NCBI RefSeq assembly: GCF_022397915.1
Contig: NZ_JAKEUO010000023.1
Span: forward strand, 1-64,000
From: Vibrio sp. Isolate34
Lineage (GTDB): Bacteria > Pseudomonadota > Gammaproteobacteria > Enterobacterales > Vibrionaceae
Length of the DNA: 64,000 nucleotides
Reading direction: 5' to 3'
Both the position numbers and the translations under genes were made by a program. The notes beneath the pieces were generated by a model. The model had not been told where the DNA came from. It saw only the letters and a program-made list of their open reading frames with translations, and made no database searches. Below are positions 18,048 to 25,776 of the stretch, piece after piece. The number at the start of each line of letters is the position of its first letter. Within the stretch, counting starts at the first letter, position 1.

Positions 18048-19058
18048 ATGTCTAAAACAATTTCCATCACTATTCCCTCTAGTCAGGGGGAACAGACGTT
18101 TTACTTCGGCCGAAAAGCCGTGCTCATGTGCACCACTGCTATTTTTTCAGTACCACTACTGATTGGCGGCGCTGCCTACATGCACTTCGAGAATCAACAA
18201 GAGCTCGCGATGCAAGCGGGTGACGCACAAGAGTTGATTGAAACCCTGATTGTTGAAAAAGAGCAAACTGAGTTTCTTTATGCAGAACAAGTAGAAACCA
18301 ACCACTCTTTGTCGCAAACCTTAACCGAAAAAGAAGGCACGATACAGCTGCTTGGTAAGCGTGTATTTGATGTGGAATCAGTACTTGGCCTTGCCGATGA
18401 AGAACTACTTACTGATGAAGTCTCTTTAGAAGATCGCATTGATGCTGCAGCCGTCGATTCAGCGGTAAGAGCAACCATGTTCCGTTTGATTCCAAACGAC
18501 AGCCCAATGGCGTACCAACGTATCTCATCTTCTTACGGTCACCGCACCAACCCAATTACAGGTAAGCGCCACAACCATACCGGTATCGACCTGACCTGTA
18601 AGCGCGGCGAAGATATCTTAGCGCCTGCAGATGGTGTGATTGAAACGGTTCGCCCAAGTAATAAAGGCTTCGGCAACTTTATTACCATGCGTCACTCGTT
18701 TGGCTTCATGAGTTCTTACGCTCACCTACAGAAATTCAAAGTTCGCAGCGGTCAGTTCGTGAGTAAAGGCGATGTGATTGCGAGCTGTGGTAACTCAGGT
18801 AACTCTACCGGTCCACACCTACACTATGAAGTACGCTTCCTTGGTCGCTCGTTGAACCCTCAATACTTGATGGATTGGACACCTGAGAACTTCAACTACG
18901 TGTTCGAGAAAGAGAAAAAGGTTAAGTGGGGTCCACTGGTTCAACTGATTGATAATGTGGTTCGTTTGCAGATAAACCTAACAAACGTACCTTACATCAG
19001 TTCGACTATCGACACGGTATCAAGTGAAGATACTAAAAAGCCTATCGCGACTAACTAG
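18048..19058 (+). CDS. M23-family peptidoglycan endopeptidase (LytM domain)
   Basis: Inner-membrane-anchored or exported zinc metallopeptidase. The 336 residues comprise a short cytoplasmic start, one hydrophobic segment (about 25-45), a coiled-coil-like stretch (about 50-110) and a LytM domain (about 155-290). The zinc ligands are visible in HNHTGIDL and GPHLHYEV, so the enzyme looks catalytically competent. Vibrios use several such Shy-type endopeptidases for cell elongation, and I cannot assign this one to a named member. It follows the PilZ gene by about 50 bases. Confidence 0.88.
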   Translation: MSKTISITIPSSQGEQTFYFGRKAVLMCTTAIFSVPLLIGGAAYMHFENQQELAMQAGDAQELIETLIVEKEQTEFLYAEQVETNHSLSQTLTEKEGTIQLLGKRVFDVESVLGLADEELLTDEVSLEDRIDAAAVDSAVRATMFRLIPNDSPMAYQRISSSYGHRTNPITGKRHNHTGIDLTCKRGEDILAPADGVIETVRPSNKGFGNFITMRHSFGFMSSYAHLQKFKVRSGQFVSKGDVIASCGNSGNSTGPHLHYEVRFLGRSLNPQYLMDWTPENFNYVFEKEKKVKWGPLVQLIDNVVRLQINLTNVPYISSTIDTVSSEDTKKPIATN

Positions 19059-19174
19059 TCATAAGCTGTTGGTTATTAGCTATTGGTTATTGGGAACAGT
19101 TGGTTTGGTCTACGATGATCTAATTGCTTTTAGCCTACTGTAAGCCAAATACTTTCATAGCGTTCAGCACAAAC

Positions 19175-19205
19175 AAAAAGAGCGACCAAATGGTCGCTCT
19201 TTTTT
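19175..19205. terminator. bidirectional terminator between the M23 peptidase gene and tyrA
   Basis: Arms AAAAAGAGCGACCA (19175-19188) and TGGTCGCTCTTTTT (19191-19204) form a perfect hairpin with an AA centre, with A and T runs on either side serving both converging genes. Confidence 0.9.
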
Positions 19206-19222
19206 ATGATTTTAAACTGTAC

Positions 19223-20350
19223 TTAGCCACGGTGAATCGAGTCATGTGCTTGTTTTAATAGGCTTTGACTCTCTTGCAAGAATTGCTGTGAGTAATCACC
19301 AAACCAGTCACTCACCTGGTTAAAACTCTCAACGAACTTGGCTTTATCTTTTCCATCTAAGATCTCAAGAGCTTCACCAAAACAACGGTGGAAGCGTCGA
19401 ATCATCTCAATGTTCTCATCTGAAGAGAGGATGATGTCGCCGTACAAGTTCGGGTCTTGAGCAAACAGACGGCCAACCATCGCAATCTCTAGACGGTAGA
19501 TTGGCGAGCTTAGCTTCAGAAGTTGATCGATGTTCGGATTCTCTTTGCTTAGGTGAAGGCCGTAAGCAAAAGAGGTGAAGTGGCGAAGTGCTTGAATCAA
19601 AGTCATACCGTGGTCGTGCTCAGCAGCATCCATCTGACATAGGCTCGCACCCCAGATACCAAATTGATTCAGTAGCCATTGGTAGTTTTCAGAACCACGG
19701 CCATCACTGTAAACAATCACTTGTTTCGCTAGGCTTGGTACATCAGGGCCAAACATTGGGTGTAAACCAACTACCGGGCCTTGGTGCATGTTCATCATTG
19801 CTTGCAGTGGTTTTGACTTAATCGATGTTAAATCACAAAGAATACAATCGCTTGGTAAGTTACCCAGTTTTGCAATTACACCTTCCGTCAGGTGAATTGG
19901 GACGGTAACAACCACAAGCCCTGCGCTATCTAAGATTTCGTCGGCTCTATCCCAATCTTGGCTGCCAAGGATTTTCACTTCGTAGCCAGAAAGCTTAAAC
20001 ATACGGCCAAACAGACCGCCAAGTTGACCATTACCACCAACGATAACCACTGAACGTAACTCTGGGTTAAGACACTTAAAACCAGAATCTTTTTCGCTGG
20101 CATAAGACTCACGCATAGTACGACGCAAAATATCTTCGATTAGCTGTGGTGGAACCCCTATCTTCTCGGCTTCTTGACGACGGGATGCCAGCATTGCCGC
20201 TTCGCGCTCTGGCACATAAATAGGTAAACCATGTTCACTTTTTACTTCACCAACTTTCTCTACTAGAGCCAATCGCTGAGCAAGTAAATCCAGCATTTGT
20301 TTATCGACAGCATCGATTTGGTCGCGTAATTCGTTCAGTTCAACGGCCAT
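19223..20350 (-). CDS. tyrA: bifunctional chorismate mutase / prephenate dehydrogenase TyrA
   Basis: Converts chorismate to prephenate and then oxidatively to 4-hydroxyphenylpyruvate for tyrosine. The 375 residues hold an AroQ chorismate mutase (1-90, with LRDQIDAVDKQMLDLLAQRL) and a prephenate dehydrogenase domain with an NAD-binding segment VIVGGNGQLGGLFG near 104. LHPMFGPD lies near 197. It is downstream of aroF in the same direction, as in the E. coli aroF-tyrA operon. A hairpin between them may lower tyrA expression. Confidence 0.97.
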   Translation of the reverse strand: MAVELNELRDQIDAVDKQMLDLLAQRLALVEKVGEVKSEHGLPIYVPEREAAMLASRRQEAEKIGVPPQLIEDILRRTMRESYASEKDSGFKCLNPELRSVVIVGGNGQLGGLFGRMFKLSGYEVKILGSQDWDRADEILDSAGLVVVTVPIHLTEGVIAKLGNLPSDCILCDLTSIKSKPLQAMMNMHQGPVVGLHPMFGPDVPSLAKQVIVYSDGRGSENYQWLLNQFGIWGASLCQMDAAEHDHGMTLIQALRHFTSFAYGLHLSKENPNIDQLLKLSSPIYRLEIAMVGRLFAQDPNLYGDIILSSDENIEMIRRFHRCFGEALEILDGKDKAKFVESFNQVSDWFGDYSQQFLQESQSLLKQAHDSIHRG

Positions 20351-20407
20351 TTTATTCCTTACTAATCTATAAGCCCGTACTAACGCTGATTTCGCTAGTA
20401 ACAGATC

Positions 20408-20432
20408 TTAAAATGCCCCATTAGATGAGGCA
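20408..20432 (-). terminator. intercistronic hairpin between aroF and tyrA
   Basis: On the minus strand TGCCTCAT (20425-20432) pairs with ATGGGGCA (20414-20421), with one G-U pair and a three-base loop, and TTTT follows. It would act as a partial terminator or as an mRNA processing/stability element inside the operon. Confidence 0.5.
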
Positions 20433-20451
20433 CTTAAATTTAAAACTCTGA

Positions 20452-21525
20452 CTAACCTTTCAAGCGGTTCTCTAAGAACGGGACTAATTCCGTATGTGCA
20501 TGTTTCAATAGTGCCTCAGTTGAATCCCAATTGATACACGCGTCGGTAATAGATACGCCGTATTTCATCTCATTGAGAGGTATATCCGAAGATTGGTTTC
20601 CTTCGTTAATATGGCTTTCAATCATAAGACCGATAATCGACTTGTTGCCTTCACGGATTTGGTGAATCACATCTTCTGCAACTAAAGGTTGGCGACGGAA
20701 ATCTTTGCGAGAGTTCGCGTGGCTACAGTCAACCATCAGCGCCGCTTCTAAACCTGATTTACCAAGCTCTTGTTCACATTCGTGTACTGATACTGAATCG
20801 TAGTTCGTTTGCTTACCACCACGTAAAATAACGTGACCATTTGGGTTACCTTGAGTCGTAAGTAGCGCAACTTGACCTTCGCGGCTGATACCCATAAAGC
20901 GGTGGCTAGAAGAAGCTGCCTGCATTGCATTGATTGCTGTACCTAAATTGCCATCAGTACCGTTTTTGAAGCCGATTGGCATTGAAAGACCACTTGCCAT
21001 CTCACGGTGAGTTTGTGATTCAGTCGTACGAGCGCCGATTGCAGCCCAGCTGAACGTGTCGGCTAGGTATTGTGGGCTGATTGGGTCTAGTGCTTCTGTT
21101 GCGAGTGGAATTTCCATCTCAGCAAGTTCAACCAATAGCTCACGACCAACATGCAGACCATGCTCAATATCGAACGTACCATCTAGGTGAGGGTCATTAA
21201 TCAAGCCTTTCCAACCAACCGTGGTACGAGGCTTTTCAAAGTAAACACGCATTACAATATACAGTTGATCGCTCAGTTCTTCAGAAAGTGCTTTTAGGCG
21301 TTTCGCGTACTCTTTCGCAGCTTCAATATCATGGATAGAACATGGGCCACATACAACAAGCATGCGATGATCTTTCTTATGAATGATGTTTGCGATAGTT
21401 TGACGAGACTCTTGAATGAAACGACGAGCATTATCACTCAAAGGCAGTTTTGCTTTTAACTCCTCAGGAGTAATCAGTACCTGTTCGTCGATGATATTGA
21501 CATTGCTTAATTCACTTTTCTGCAT
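20452..21525 (-). CDS. aroF: 3-deoxy-7-phosphoheptulonate synthase, Tyr-sensitive type (AroF)
   Basis: First step of aromatic biosynthesis: condenses phosphoenolpyruvate and erythrose 4-phosphate to DAHP. The 357 residues match class I DAHP synthases, with VVCGPCSIHD near 60, MRVYFEKPRTTVGWKGLINDP near 95 and MVDCSHANS near 270. I call it the tyrosine-sensitive isozyme because of its operon with tyrA and because three TyrR boxes precede it. The feedback specificity itself is inferred, not read from the sequence. Confidence 0.92.
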   Translation of the reverse strand: MQKSELSNVNIIDEQVLITPEELKAKLPLSDNARRFIQESRQTIANIIHKKDHRMLVVCGPCSIHDIEAAKEYAKRLKALSEELSDQLYIVMRVYFEKPRTTVGWKGLINDPHLDGTFDIEHGLHVGRELLVELAEMEIPLATEALDPISPQYLADTFSWAAIGARTTESQTHREMASGLSMPIGFKNGTDGNLGTAINAMQAASSSHRFMGISREGQVALLTTQGNPNGHVILRGGKQTNYDSVSVHECEQELGKSGLEAALMVDCSHANSRKDFRRQPLVAEDVIHQIREGNKSIIGLMIESHINEGNQSSDIPLNEMKYGVSITDACINWDSTEALLKHAHTELVPFLENRLKG

Positions 21526-21534
21526 AACTCAACC

Positions 21535-21552
21535 TGTATATTTATTTTTACA
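21535..21552. promoter_or_regulatory. TyrR box proximal to aroF
   Basis: TGTATA, six bases, TTTACA: one mismatch from the TyrR consensus TGTAAA-N6-TTTACA. It lies ten bases before the aroF start, at the ribosome site side of the leader. Confidence 0.65.
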
Positions 21553-21618
21553 CCCAACATTTCCATTTGGGCTAACAATCTTTAAAAACACAATAACAGC
21601 TACAAAAACGATTGCAAG

Positions 21619-21659
21619 TGTAAACAATAAAAAACATTTAATGTAAATTTAAATTTACA
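21619..21659. promoter_or_regulatory. pair of TyrR boxes (one weak, one perfect) upstream of aroF
   Basis: A perfect TyrR box, TGTAAA-N6-TTTACA, lies at 21642-21659 and is fully palindromic. A weaker neighbour begins at 21619 (TGTAAA-N6-AAAACA). The two are 23 bp apart centre to centre, the close strong/weak pairing in which TyrR forms hexamers with tyrosine and represses. They lie about 95-135 bases before the aroF start. Confidence 0.8.
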
Positions 21660-21716
21660 CTATTAGTTTAACTCGTTCGGGCTATCAAATAGCTCTAAAC
21701 CACGTCCTACACATAC

Positions 21717-21743
21717 AAAAAAGGCGATATTTACCATATCGCC
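21717..21743 (-). terminator. terminator after nagZ
   Basis: GGCGATAT (21723-21730) and ATATCGCC (21736-21743) pair around a five-base loop. The minus strand continues with TTTTTT. Confidence 0.9.
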
Positions 21744-21771
21744 CTATCTAAAATTATTATGTGTTTATTTA

Positions 21772-22761
21772 TCACTCATTGCTTAGCATTCGCTTAATTT
21801 GCTCTGAAGCCTCTTTCCATCGGCTGTCTGAGTGAAGAGTCGATAAATCAAAACTGTGTTTTTTAAGCAATGAGTTGGCTAAAGGCACCTCTTGAATAGC
21901 TAAGTGATCGAGAGCCTCTATTTGTGCATCTCGTTTATTACACATTAACACCATGTCGCATCCTGCATTCAAGGCTGCCTTTGATCTGTCAGCAGGACCG
22001 CCCATAATCGCAGCGCCTTCCATGGTTAAATCATCAGAGAAGATTAGGCCTTTAAACCCAAGCTGCTGCCTTAATACTTTCTGCAGCCAATATTGTGAAC
22101 CGCTTGCAGGTTGATCATCATAATGAGAAAAAACCACGTGCGCAGGCATCATCGCATCCAATATTCCGGCTTCGATTTGAGCCTTGAAGATCGCCATGTC
22201 AGTTTCAAAGATGTCGTCTCTTGGGTCATAAGGCGTTTCAAGGTGTGAATCAGCAATCACACCACCGTGTCCAGGGAAATGCTTTCCAGTTGTCGCCATT
22301 CCAACCGACTTCATGCCCTTAATAAAAGCACTACTGTGACGAACAATGGTATCGATATCTTCACCAAATGCTCTGCTACCAATCGCTTTACAATCATGGC
22401 CTTTATCTAAAACAGGCGCAAAGCTAAGATCGATATCATGGGCAATCAATTCCGCTGCCATCAACCAACCCGCTTGTTCTGCTAATTGTTCGCCATTGTT
22501 TTTGGTCGCAAAGTCTTGAGCTGCTGGGATAATTGAAAAGCCGTCACGGAAGCGTTGTACTCGCCCGCCCTCTTGGTCAACACCAATCAAAATAGGACGT
22601 TTCGCAACTTTACGGATCTCTTTGTTTAACGCCGATAGTTGCTTACTATCGTGGTAGTTTCGAGCAAATAAGATGAGACCACCAACAGTTGGATGCTCTA
22701 AAATTTCTCTGTCTTCAGCGGTCAGTTCGTAGCCTGCAACATCAACCCACAACGGTCCCAT
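21772..22761 (-). CDS. nagZ: beta-N-acetylhexosaminidase NagZ
   Basis: Cytoplasmic glycoside hydrolase family 3 enzyme that removes GlcNAc from anhydromuropeptides during cell-wall recycling. The released anhydroMurNAc products influence ampC-type regulation in some bacteria. The 329 residues show the family motif GKHFPGHGGVIADSH, with the catalytic His, the nucleophile Asp in FSDDLTMEGA and the DQEGGRVQR segment. GGGAT precedes the start by five bases. It is divergent from anmK, which acts on the released sugar, with only 100 bases between the starts. Confidence 0.97.
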   Translation of the reverse strand: MGPLWVDVAGYELTAEDREILEHPTVGGLILFARNYHDSKQLSALNKEIRKVAKRPILIGVDQEGGRVQRFRDGFSIIPAAQDFATKNNGEQLAEQAGWLMAAELIAHDIDLSFAPVLDKGHDCKAIGSRAFGEDIDTIVRHSSAFIKGMKSVGMATTGKHFPGHGGVIADSHLETPYDPRDDIFETDMAIFKAQIEAGILDAMMPAHVVFSHYDDQPASGSQYWLQKVLRQQLGFKGLIFSDDLTMEGAAIMGGPADRSKAALNAGCDMVLMCNKRDAQIEALDHLAIQEVPLANSLLKKHSFDLSTLHSDSRWKEASEQIKRMLSNE

Positions 22762-22861
22762 ATTTATCCCTTATTTAGCCTAATTTCATAAACTTCCCGA
22801 GATTATTCTCTTTAAATTTGCTTTACAATGTTTTTAAACCAATCTGTGGAAGACTTTAGAA

Positions 22862-23998
22862 ATGCAGTGCAAGAGCGTAGAGTTAAATCATAAAGAACTG
22901 TATATCGGCGTGATGTCGGGCACGAGTATGGACGGCGTTGATACAGCCTTAGTGTCGATAGAAGGTGCTCGTATCACATTGCTCGCGCATGATGAGTTCC
23001 CTATGCCTGATGATCTAAAAGCGCGTCTGCTTGAAGTCTGTATTGGTCAGAAAACGGATTTGATTGCTATTGGTGAACTCGACCACCAGCTTGGTCATTT
23101 ATTTGCTGATGCGGTTCTGCAACTTCTCGAAAAATCAGGAACTCCAGCATCTTCAGTTACGGCTATTGGGAACCATGGTCAAACGATATTCCACCAGCCA
23201 ACTGGCGAGTCACCCTTTACCATGCAGTTGGGTGATGCCAATATCATTGCAGCGAAAACAGAGATACAAACCGTCGCCGATTTCAGACGCAAAGACATGG
23301 CGCTTGGCGGGCAAGGTGCTCCACTCGTACCAGCATTTCATCATACGATCTTTCACCCACAACACAGCTCAGTTGTTGTGTTGAACATTGGTGGTATCTC
23401 GAATATTTCAGTGCTGCGCCCAAATCAGCCAACGCTTGGTTATGATACAGGCCCGGGCAATATGTTGATGGACGCGTGGGTAGATAAACACACTGGTGAA
23501 AAGTTTGACCGTGATGCGCAGTTCGCTCTTAAAGGCCAACTAAACCAAGCTTTACTCGAACAGCTGCTGAACGAATCTTATTTATCTCAGATGCCACCCA
23601 AAAGCACCGGTAGAGAGTTGTTTAATCTGCCTTGGTTAGAGCAACAATTAACAGAATTTAACGACATCTCAGCAGAAGATGTTCAGCGCACGCTTTGTGA
23701 ATACACCGCATTGACGATAGCCAATGAAGTAGAGACTTATCGCTTAGGTAATCAACCTGCACTCTATGTGTGTGGCGGCGGTACGAGAAATCCATTGTTG
23801 ATGAAAAGGTTGGCTGAACTGCTTCCGAGTTGGGAAGTGGAATCGACCACCAGTAAAGGCGTTGATGCCGACTACATGGAAGCGATGGCCTTTGCGTGGC
23901 TTGCTCAACGTCATGTCCATCAACTGCCAAGCAATTTACCCGAAGTGACTGGCGCAAGCAGGGCTGCCTCTCTAGGCGTTCTTTATCGTGCTGACTAA
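22862..23998 (+). CDS. anmK: anhydro-N-acetylmuramic acid kinase AnmK
   Basis: Phosphorylates 1,6-anhydroMurNAc while opening the anhydro ring, giving MurNAc-6-phosphate. The 378 residues have the ATP-binding GVMSGTSMDGVD motif near 17, followed by GNHGQTIFHQP, ADFRRKDMALGGQGAPLVPAFH, and GPGNMLMDAW near 200. First gene of a two-gene unit with murQ, whose product takes the next step. The gap to murQ is 44 bases with its own AAGGA site. Confidence 0.97.
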   Translation: MQCKSVELNHKELYIGVMSGTSMDGVDTALVSIEGARITLLAHDEFPMPDDLKARLLEVCIGQKTDLIAIGELDHQLGHLFADAVLQLLEKSGTPASSVTAIGNHGQTIFHQPTGESPFTMQLGDANIIAAKTEIQTVADFRRKDMALGGQGAPLVPAFHHTIFHPQHSSVVVLNIGGISNISVLRPNQPTLGYDTGPGNMLMDAWVDKHTGEKFDRDAQFALKGQLNQALLEQLLNESYLSQMPPKSTGRELFNLPWLEQQLTEFNDISAEDVQRTLCEYTALTIANEVETYRLGNQPALYVCGGGTRNPLLMKRLAELLPSWEVESTTSKGVDADYMEAMAFAWLAQRHVHQLPSNLPEVTGASRAASLGVLYRAD

Positions 23999-24042
23999 AC
24001 AATTTAGAACCATCATTTTAGAATCACCATTTAAGGATCATT

Positions 24043-24963
24043 ATGAGTAACGACGCTCTCATATCAGCACTCTCGCACCTCGTTTCGGAGAGGAGAAATC
24101 CTGATACTATGGATATTGATCTACTCACCTCTCTCGAAGTGGTTGAAAAGATTAACCAACAAGACAAACAAGTACCACTCGCTATCGAGGCCGAGCTGCC
24201 ACAGATCGCTCAAGCCGTTGACAAGATCGCTCACGCCTTCCAAAACGGCGGTCGACTGATTTATATGGGCGCAGGCACCAGTGGTCGATTAGGTGTGTTA
24301 GATGCATCAGAATGCCCACCGACTTTCGGTGTTTCAGACAAGATGGTTATCGGCCTAATCGCTGGCGGGCCAGAAGCCATTTTAAAAGCTAAAGAAGGCG
24401 CGGAAGACTCGCTGACTCTAGGTATTGAAGATCTGAAAGCGATTCAGTTTTCAGAAAATGATGTTGTGGTTGGCATTGCAGCCAGTGGCCGTACACCTTA
24501 CGTGATTGGTGCACTTAACTATGCCAATCAAATCGGGGCGGTGACCGTAGCCCTGTCTTGTAACCCTGACTCTCCAATTGCCGAGATCGCGCAGATTGCA
24601 ATTAGCCCAGTGGTTGGCCCAGAAGCATTAACGGGATCAACGCGTTTGAAATCAGGTACGGCACAAAAGCTGGTACTTAACATGCTGACGACTGCGAGTA
24701 TGATTCGCATTGGTAAAAGCTATCAGAACCTGATGGTCGATGTAAAAGCGACTAATGAAAAGTTGGTTGCCCGCGCCGCTCGCATCGTGATTCAAGCGAC
24801 TGAGTGTGATAAAGCACTGGCCGTGGCGACGCTAAAAACCACCAATTATGACGTGAAGCTCGCTATTTTGATGATTCTAACCGGGCTTGGTTTTGAAGCG
24901 GCCAAGGCTCAGCTTGATCAACAAAATGGCTTTCTGCGAAAAGCGGTTGAGAATAATCAGTAA
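24043..24963 (+). CDS. murQ: N-acetylmuramic acid 6-phosphate etherase MurQ
   Basis: SIS-domain lyase that removes lactate from MurNAc-6-phosphate to leave GlcNAc-6-phosphate. The 306 residues fit the family, with GAGTSGRLGVLDASECPPTFG near 75, AASGRTPYVIGAL near 147 and GSTRLKSGTAQKLVLNMLTT. The ribosome site is AAGGATCATT directly before the ATG. With nagZ and anmK it completes the recycling branch encoded here. No MurP-type PTS transporter is adjacent, which fits recycling of the cell's own wall. Confidence 0.97.
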   Translation: MSNDALISALSHLVSERRNPDTMDIDLLTSLEVVEKINQQDKQVPLAIEAELPQIAQAVDKIAHAFQNGGRLIYMGAGTSGRLGVLDASECPPTFGVSDKMVIGLIAGGPEAILKAKEGAEDSLTLGIEDLKAIQFSENDVVVGIAASGRTPYVIGALNYANQIGAVTVALSCNPDSPIAEIAQIAISPVVGPEALTGSTRLKSGTAQKLVLNMLTTASMIRIGKSYQNLMVDVKATNEKLVARAARIVIQATECDKALAVATLKTTNYDVKLAILMILTGLGFEAAKAQLDQQNGFLRKAVENNQ

Positions 24964-25003
24964 GATGTCGAATTAATCCTCGATACAGATGAAAGCTTGA
25001 TAC

Positions 25004-25036
25004 AAAAAACCAGTACACATGAAGTACTGGTTTTTT
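25004..25036 (+). terminator. terminator after murQ
   Basis: AAAAAACCAGTAC (25004-25016) and GTACTGGTTTTTT (25024-25036) pair perfectly with a seven-base loop. The A-run also allows function for the converging lipoprotein gene. Confidence 0.9.
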
Positions 25037-25071
25037 ATTTAAACGAGATAACGAATTAACCGTAAGCCAGA

Positions 25072-25422
25072 TTAATAGTCGTTCGAGAACTCATCCCAGC
25101 CACGCTGCCATTCCATACGGAAACGTTGAGCGTCTTCCGTACCAGAACATACACCTTCATACACCTGACCAGACAAGCCAATCTGATAAGCATGGTTAGG
25201 GTTACAGTATTCAATCACACCTGAATGATAACCTTCTGTGTAACTTGCTTGGTCAACAGCGCCAAGCGCAGCCATCTCTTGATAAGAACGCTGAGTGTGG
25301 CCTTTAATACCATCACGGTAACCAATCTCTTTCCAGTTACCTTCTGCCGCTAAATCTTTAATATTGGCGCTGCATCCTGCAAGGCTAAATGCCACTGCGA
25401 ATAGTGCGATTATTTTTTTCAT
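25072..25422 (-). CDS. small DUF2799-type lipoprotein
   Basis: Protein of 116 residues with a lipoprotein signal peptide: the lipobox ends SLAGC with the Cys at 17. The mature part is rich in aromatic and charged residues and carries repeated G-Y-x-x-G pieces (GYRDGIKG, YTEGYHSG, YQIGLSGQVYEG), which fit the DUF2799 family. The two Cys residues in the mature part could form a disulfide. Its function is unknown. It is transcribed away from the CstA/BtsT gene, and the long regulatory array lies in the gap between them. Confidence 0.75.
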   Translation of the reverse strand: MKKIIALFAVAFSLAGCSANIKDLAAEGNWKEIGYRDGIKGHTQRSYQEMAALGAVDQASYTEGYHSGVIEYCNPNHAYQIGLSGQVYEGVCSGTEDAQRFRMEWQRGWDEFSNDY

Positions 25423-25483
25423 TTCAATCCTTTATATTGTTACTTCACCACTTTCTGACGAAGCTCTGCCTTTGTGCTGATTC

Positions 25484-25696
25484 TCCGCTGAACGCCTGTC
25501 GATGTCCACTTATTGTCTAATGTTCGCCACTTTCGGCCAATTTCGACCGCTCGGAATCAGTAGTCGCCGCTAAACCAGCTCAAGTAACCTCTCTATAGAG
25601 CTAATCGGCCTCTCGATAGAAATATCCGCCACTCAGCACAGTGAACAAACCACTCAATCAGTTATAACACCGTTAAATTGGCTATTCGACCACTCA
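25484..25696 (+). promoter_or_regulatory. array of eleven BtsR/LytTR-type operator repeats upstream of the CstA/BtsT gene
   Basis: Eleven 8-mers related to ACC(G/A)CT(C/T)A start at 25484, 25505, 25526, 25546, 25566, 25587, 25608, 25628, 25649, 25669 and 25689. Every interval is 20 or 21 bp, two DNA turns. The copies at 25649 and 25689 are perfect (ACCACTCA); those at 25505, 25546 and 25628 differ at one position; the rest at two or three. The array ends shortly before a TAATAT -10 candidate (25732-25737) that lacks a good -35, as expected for an activator-dependent promoter. The E. coli BtsR (YehT) site is described as two such motifs with a 13-bp spacer, the same 21-bp period. Confidence 0.8.
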
Positions 25697-25776
25697 CTCT
25701 TGTAGTGGAAGTTTCTTCTCATCGACTCCTTTAATATACACCCTGACTTAATTAATACATTCAGGGATAACAAATT

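Noticed and set aside
19059..19110. Short GTTGGTTATTAGCTATTGG direct repeats after the M23 peptidase gene
   Set aside because: Imperfect and very short; no function or mobile-element feature is visible.
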